From: Planoprotostelium fungivorum
Taxonomy: Eukaryota; Evosea; Variosea; Cavosteliida; Cavosteliaceae
Assembly: GCA_003024175.1 (NCBI GenBank)
Contig: MDYQ01000127.1
Span: 17,156 to 81,155 of the forward strand
DNA: 64,000 bases
Direction: 5' to 3'
Shown here: in pieces, positions 58,914 through 64,000 of the stretch
How positions within the stretch are numbered: the stretch's first letter is position 1
Layout of the letters: each line of letters opens with the position of its first letter
Program-made: the position numbers and the translations under genes
The notes under the pieces: generated by a model
The model's database searches: none
What the model saw: only the letters and a program-made list of their open reading frames with translations
What the model was told of the DNA's origin: nothing

Positions 58914-60299
58914 CACCACATTCTGTGCCCTCTAAAAATCTCTTCCAAAAATAGCCAAGTTAATAAGGTTTAAATGAGGATCTACAACCTCTCCTCACGT
59001 GTTTGCTTACACTATGCATGGAATATTCACTCATAGGATGATACTCACTCACCAATACTCGTTCTAGATATGATGCGTTAGATTCATTCATCATACATCT
59101 CATCCGGGCAGTGATCGCTGTTGCAAGTATCTGAGTATCCAATCTTCAAATACTCACTTAACAGAGGGTCACTTACTCAAATACCCATTCCTGATAAACT
59201 CCTGGTTGTGTATCCGAACGCCTCCGTGATAGTCCATGGTCAGAAATCTACAGCTTCCACTCTCGTACAAACAGCTATAGAGGTCGTACATCAGTCTTCG
59301 CACAAGGTGGACAAACTTTCAAGCACCACAGCCCTGTGATGACTAGAGGAGAATTCACGATTTTTGCGATGTTGGCTGCTTCCAGGGTGGCAAATCAATA
59401 TCCAGACATCTCACCCAAGAAGTTTTTTACAAAGAGGGTCTGGGATTTCGAGAAGGTGTACAGGGACGTTGTATCCGTCTGATGATCTCATTCTGACAGA
59501 ACATGTAGACGAAAAAGAGAATGCACTCCTAACAGAAATTGACCTCCAACAGAGTGTCGTCTCACATAATCCTTGTAGACTTGAGTCTCCTTTGATTTCC
59601 ATTCTTCCGTATCTGTCGTGCAGCTCTCTGTCGATCCTCTTGGCTCATCTCGTCCTCTATCTTCTGATATTGTCTGGGTTAGAAGAGTGCATGTTTGTCC
59701 TGATGCCTCCAGATGATCGCATATTTTCGAGAAGACAAGCGCAGTTCACTTGGGCCAGAGGCTGAGTTGCAGTCTGGAGAGCTCTGCTTTGTAAAGGATC
59801 TTTTGGTTAGATTGGCATCAGAGATGGGCAAAGCGATGAATGAATTTTGTTCAAAAATCGAGTGGATGAGATGAGATGTTTTGGATGATCATACCCATTT
59901 CGAATCCCATGGATGGAATATTTTTACTCGCTCTGTATTAATAAAACCGTTGTATAGCGGTTAGTTTGATATTTATCTTAGAATAGAAGACGCTGCCGAG
60001 AGACCATCTTTCCGGTGAACACGGCACACAATGAGGCCGAACGACTGCGATAGTTACAGTAGACGATTTCCATTACGACGTTGAACATCGAACCAGATGC
60101 ATCGTTCAAGCCTGTCACAAATGAAACAAGACCGACAACAATCGCCGTTCATTAGATGTGGTTGGTGTAACGGTAGGACGATGAAAGAGCATCAGTGTAT
60201 ATGTGACGTGACCCTCCAAAGAGGTTTCTCATTTCGTCATGAATGAAGACAATTGCAGCTGAACAATGATAGAGCTGAGCAATCAGATTTATTGTATGA
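58914..60299. other. Unresolved stretch, possibly 5' exons of the SFI1-like gene
   Basis: Frames are short. On the minus strand near 59760-59560 a charged segment (EDEMSQEDRQRAARQIRKNG) resembles the helical style of the SFI1-like protein and could be an upstream exon. The plus-strand frames at 59121-59339 and 59364-59765 lack family signatures. From 59770 to 60299 nothing is recognised. Confidence 0.3.
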
Positions 60300-61271
60300 T
60301 CAGATGAACAAATCTGATGTGATTGGCCTCTGGAACAAGGTCATCTTGTCGAATTCTTTCTTGTCCAAGTCAGCGAATACAAACTTGCCATCGAACATGA
60401 AGTTTTGATAGTCTATTCCTGCCACCTACTTTGTTGAGAGAATGATCGCAACACAGACGCACCTCTCTGAATCCCAGTTTCTTGCACAGAGAAACGGAAG
60501 AGGCCGCTGAAGCCTCGCAGACGATGTCAGTGTAATTTCGCTCCCTGGCAATCTGTCTCTAGGATCAGAGACAGTGAGGACTCTACAAACTGATGAAGGA
60601 GAGGAAGATTACGAGTTCGATGTGAGGGATGATATAAGATTGAAGGGGAGGAGAAAGATCTCACGTCTAGCGATCGCAGCCACAATTCAGTGGCGATACC
60701 ACTGTTCCTGGTCTCAGGTCTGACACAAGTGAAATAGAGGGGATGAAATAGTCTGCCCGCTTCGATTCTCGGTTGCGTGGCTTTGAATCTGAGCGAGAAG
60801 GATCAGCTGAGTGTCGACGGAGTCTGACACGCACCGAATATGCAGATCGTTAAACATGGCACGGACTGGCCTCCAGTCCATCAGTTGATGGTAATCGGAG
60901 GGAGGTGTTTCCTTCCAGTCTTCGTTGATTATGACCCCCTTGACCTTCAGGGGTCGGTCGAGGAAGGAGAGGCATGTAGCTCACCTCATCTACGTCTGGA
61001 TCGTAGGCTATAAGAGACATGTCTTGGTGGGCTGCTCTTTGGACAAACATCTGTGACATGACACCCCATTGTGTTGGGGTCAGTTTTAGAGCCCTCGTGA
61101 AGGGATCATTACTCTTTGAGAAAGATCTTGATATACATTCTACCTGTCCATGTGTGAGCACGTGCAACTGGTGTGGTCGGGTATGATTGAAGAAGGAACA
61201 TGACTCACAGATCGAGATACATAGTTTGGGGTGAGGATCTTATAAACAATCTTTGGGGATACTGATGGCAT
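60300..61271 (-). CDS. GNAT-family N-acetyltransferase
   Basis: There are six exons. The start is MPSVSPKIVYKILTPNYVSR at 61271. Next comes VECISRSFSKSNDPFTRALK, containing a C-x3-SF-like helix typical of this group, then QDMSLIAYDPDVDE and VKGVIINEDWKETPPSDYHQ. The acetyl-CoA-binding motif A is TCVRPETRNSGIATELWLRS, with an RNSGIA pyrophosphate loop that varies from the usual Q/RxxGxG/A. Motif B is DIVCEASAASSVSLCKKLGF. The C-terminal exon (FMFDGKFVFADLDKKEFDKM) ends SDLFI at 60300. It should transfer acetyl from acetyl-CoA to an amine. The ordering resembles the arylalkylamine or polyamine type, but the substrate cannot be read from sequence. Confidence 0.8.
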
Positions 61272-61409
61272 CTCGATGTATAGTTATATCTCAAGATGAC
61301 CACTTGTGTTTGTCACTAACTTTTTACATCCGAAAAAGCGCCTCTTCTACAACACAAACGAATCTTAATTCATACAAGATTCTGTCCGCGGCGCGTTGTA
61401 AGCCTCGCA

Positions 61410-61820
61410 TCACATGTTGATGATTAAGGTCTGTTTTTGTACGAACCATCCCCCGTTCGATGTATGGACGATAAAATAGACCTTCTGAGCTACACAAACT
61501 CGTTTTTCTCGATGATCTGTGAAGCTTACGCTCGTTTTATTAAATGGATCCTCAACGCAAATATCCTCACTGTGAGAACAATAGTGCTGGCGTAAGCAAA
61601 ATGAGTGAGATGATGATGCAACCGTTGTATTGAATGAAGTCTCACCTCTGAAGTGATATCCTCTGTCGCCTCCTCTAGAGCTGCATGTGGATTGAATGAT
61701 GGTGTAGATCCCGGATCCGTGAGACTATGGATGATGTATCTCTCACCTTGTTTGTGTTGCCTTCTGAGTGATTGGAAAAATGATATACAATATAGACATA
61801 CCCTCTGAATAATCGCTCAT
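61410..61820 (-). CDS. Tiny multi-exon hypothetical protein
   Basis: The proposed start, MSDYSEEGNTNK, comes from exons 61820-61802 and a short second exon. Further exons read RRRQRISLQ and SEDICVEDPFNKTSVSFTDH, continuing REKRVCVAQKVYFIVHTSNG and ending GWFVQKQTLIINM at 61410-61412. This gives about 74 residues. Introns are ordinary in size, and the long last exon is open without forcing. There is no family match, signal peptide or membrane span. Evidence is only open frame plus splice signals, so a chance model is possible. Confidence 0.3.
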
Positions 61821-62431
61821 GGAGGGGGGGAATTTATTTCATTTTTTTGCACCCCTTGTTTCATTTATTTGGGATCGGGTGATTTCAATCAATAAGGTTT
61901 TCCTCAGCCTCTACCCTCTCATCCTGAACAGTAGGTATCTATGGATCTTATCCAGACCTCCACAACCACTTAAGCGTTTTGTAAAGTGATCCAACCCGCC
62001 CTTGACAACCGGAGCCCGGATGTGCTACTACAATGAATGTAATTAATCACCCACATTTGTTATATTACGTACACCTTCTCACTGCAGATACCCATGAGGT
62101 TGATGATGCGAGACATCCATCATCAGGGTATTATCGTTATCTCTTCAGCATTCTATGCGTTTCCTGCAGGCAGCTTTGTGTTTCGTTATTGTCGACACAC
62201 TCCCTCGAAGTAGCCGTTTCGGGTACCAGTGGTCCAGGCCTTTTCGGAGTTGATGATTCGCACAGCATTTGATAGATCAATATCGATTTATAACTGGTAC
62301 CGTCAAGAAAGATGGGTACTCACGTACAAACTCCATAAGAGAACATCGAAATACATGGTGTCCGCATTAATTGCTCTCTACGGAACTTTATGCCGGAAAA
62401 TTTTCGTTAAGGGCGTTGTGTAGGTCTGATC
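61821..62431. other. Intergenic, nothing recognised
   Basis: About 610 bp between the tiny gene and the stop of the RhoGEF gene. Short plus-strand frames (62033-62272, 62229-62423) show no domain or codon pattern that supports coding. Confidence 0.4.
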
Positions 62432-63999
62432 TTATCTCCTCTGAATGACTCTCGCAATAGCGTGCAACCATTCATTCTTCTCCGCCTCAGAGGGTACCCG
62501 AAAGACGAAAGTTCTCCTCCCCTCTTCACCGACGGAAATGGTCAGCGCGAATGGATACGTCGGACCCTCTCTGTCTTCTGTTTTCAATCTGTTTCTGTCC
62601 ATGGGAGGGGTGGAAGGTGAAGAGGTGAGTGTGATGCAAGGCTCCGGGACGTCCAGATCGGAGTATCTGCCCAAAGACTCGGGGCTGCTGGGGGTCAAGA
62701 AGCTGTCTCTCGGCTCTCTCTTCTTCATCTTCTCCTGAGGTCTCCTCTTGACGAATAAGACTGGGTCATCCTCCAAAGTTGCGTTGATGAGACAGAGTGT
62801 CTCCTGATCGGATGAGACGTTTACGTTGAAAGGAAAAGCACCTTGATATCGTATCGGAAGGAAACATTCTTGCGATCGGTCTTCTTGGACAAGTGAAGTC
62901 CATCACTGTATAGAAACGCGTAGAGGTTCTTTTCTCCCCTCTTTCCAACATAAATGAGAAATCCCTCCTTCTTCAGCTCACGACCTTAACGACCAGTGAA
63001 TCTCATGGACTCGTGAACATCTCACCTGGTCTATAATTCATCAACGGAGATTCACTCTTCTGCTGCACTATATTCATTCTGCTTCTGATGGTGACCTTCT
63101 TCGTCAGCTCGTTGCTGAGAGCGTTGATCTCTCTCATCATCTCCAGTGCCTTCTGTAGACGATTCTTATCCCTCACATCATCGATGGTATATTTGACCAT
63201 GTTCTGCTCTCGTTCAGTTGACGTATCATCGTAAAAACTGACGGAGAGTAACATCTCGTAGCGTGGAATCCTCTGCACGGGCATGATCAAAAAGTCGGAC
63301 AGTCTGTGACCCTTACACTGAGGGTTCTGCATCGCATCCTGTTGTCGTTCATGGATGCAAGCACCACTCCTCACCTCTTCGAATGCACAGAATTTTTTAT
63401 CCTTCAACTCGAGGGATAAGAGTGTGGCATTGGCTCGGTGATGATTGGCCACGTATTGAGAATACAACAATTTGATCTCCTCACCCTGTCCTCTCTCAGA
63501 AAGAGGAAGGGAAAGACTTGCGATTCCGCTCACCAGATCGAGGAAGATGTCACCGATAGATTGATGGGGGTACCAGTGCTCTACTCTCTCTTTCAACCTT
63601 TGGAGGACTCTCTCTTGTAACAAGAGTATCCTCGTCGAATTGTAGAAGAGGATGTCCAGGTCTTCTTCACTCAATATCCTCCCATGAGAAGGATCGTTCA
63701 ACGGTATGATATAAACCTTATTCTATTCAGATCCTTCCATCTCATTCTCTACCCTCTGCAGAGCTCTGAATGAGTCGACGTAGGATTGTTCTGTGGTGCA
63801 GAGCTCTTTGGCTATGTATTCCCTCCTGACAAACATATCGTATAATCGGAAGTACCTCTTTCTCGCCATCTGATGCAATCAGCTTCGTGGATGGATTCAA
63901 ATGCTCACTCTTCCCCTCCACACTCGCTGTATCGTCACGATCTTTTGTGTTTTGATGTGCTCTGATCAAGTTCAGAGGAAGGATTTGATCTTCGCTCAC
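62432..63999 (-). CDS. DH-PH RhoGEF, C-terminal part (gene continues past window)
   Basis: A GTGAGC donor sits at the right edge. The next exon opens MARKRYFRLYDMFVRREYIA and runs into the Dbl-homology domain. CR1 reads KELCTTEQSYVDSFRALQR, VYIIPLNDPSHG. CR2 is LLLQERVLQRLKERVEHW with SIGDIFLDLVSGIASLSLPL. CR3 is HRLSDFLIMPVQRIPRYEML, matching the family LxxxLIxPVQRIxRYxLLL. A PH domain follows (EGFLIYVGKRGEKNLYAFLY, SDGLHLSKKTDRKNVSFRYD; TFVFRVPSEAEKNEWLHAIA), with a proline-rich insert (SSPSTPPMDRNR). It ends ARVIQRR. The DH domain loads GTP on a Rho-family GTPase and the PH domain places it on membrane. Together with the FAM13-like RhoGAP, the window holds both kinds of Rho regulator. Confidence 0.9.
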
Positions 64000-64000
64000 C

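Overview
This window is nuclear DNA from a eukaryotic protist. Almost every gene is broken by short spliceosomal introns, mostly 40 to 95 nt, with GTGAG-type donors and CAG or TAG acceptors. Intergenic gaps are short, and the products are conserved eukaryotic housekeeping proteins. Reconstructing exons by hand gave continuous frames for about twenty recognisable genes. Several features fit an amoebozoan or another amorphean amoeba: a FAM13-like RhoGAP, an HPS5-like trafficking protein, ankyrin repeats of the 'LLLADPRVDPS' type, and a V-ATPase accessory protein of the ATP6AP2 type. That assignment is inference. There is no operon, CRISPR array, bacterial insertion sequence or recognisable virus.

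Layout, left to right. 0-5.4 kb: the 3' end of a basic AT-hook protein (-), RPL13 (+), ATP6AP2-like (+), the Golgi SNARE GOSR1/GS28 (+) and a small unknown gene (+). 5.5-14.6 kb: an unknown acidic gene (-), a short KNL1-like kinetochore gene (-) divergent from an organellar-type asparaginyl-tRNA synthetase (+), a gene-poor stretch, a rearranged copy of KNL1 sequence fused to a decayed ankyrin-repeat locus, and a small NTF2-like protein (-). 14.8-31 kb: an HPS5-like propeller/solenoid protein ending in a RING (-), NIP7 (+), a TFB1M-like rRNA dimethyltransferase (+) overlapping NOC4 (-) tail to tail, SF3B3 (-) and a FAM13-like RhoGAP (-). 31.5-49.7 kb: TM9SF2/4 (+), ankyrin relics, CNOT1 (-), INTS6 (-), REEP (+), an F-box protein (-), the Pol I subunit RPA43 (+) and histone H3 (-). 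50-64 kb: unknown genes, a large SFI1/IQ-like repeat protein (-), a GNAT acetyltransferase (-), a tiny multi-exon gene (-) and the 3' part of a DH-PH RhoGEF (-).

Several genes serve ribosome production (RPL13, NIP7, NOC4, TFB1M, RPA43) or mRNA processing and turnover (SF3B3, INTS6, CNOT1). Four head-to-head pairs are separated by only about 100-140 bp and probably share promoters: KNL1/AsnRS, HPS5-like/NIP7, INTS6/REEP and F-box/RPA43. E2F-type motifs stand upstream of KNL1 and of histone H3. The H3 gene also carries a metazoan-style 3' stem-loop.

The most unusual structures are a cross-copied, partly inverted segment shared by the KNL1 3' end and an ankyrin locus 6 kb away, the HPS5-like propeller joined to a RING, the 22-bp coding overlap of TFB1M and NOC4, and 24-bp tandem repeats that lengthen CNOT1 introns. 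Exon joins were derived by hand from splice consensus and frame, so individual boundaries may be off by a few bases.
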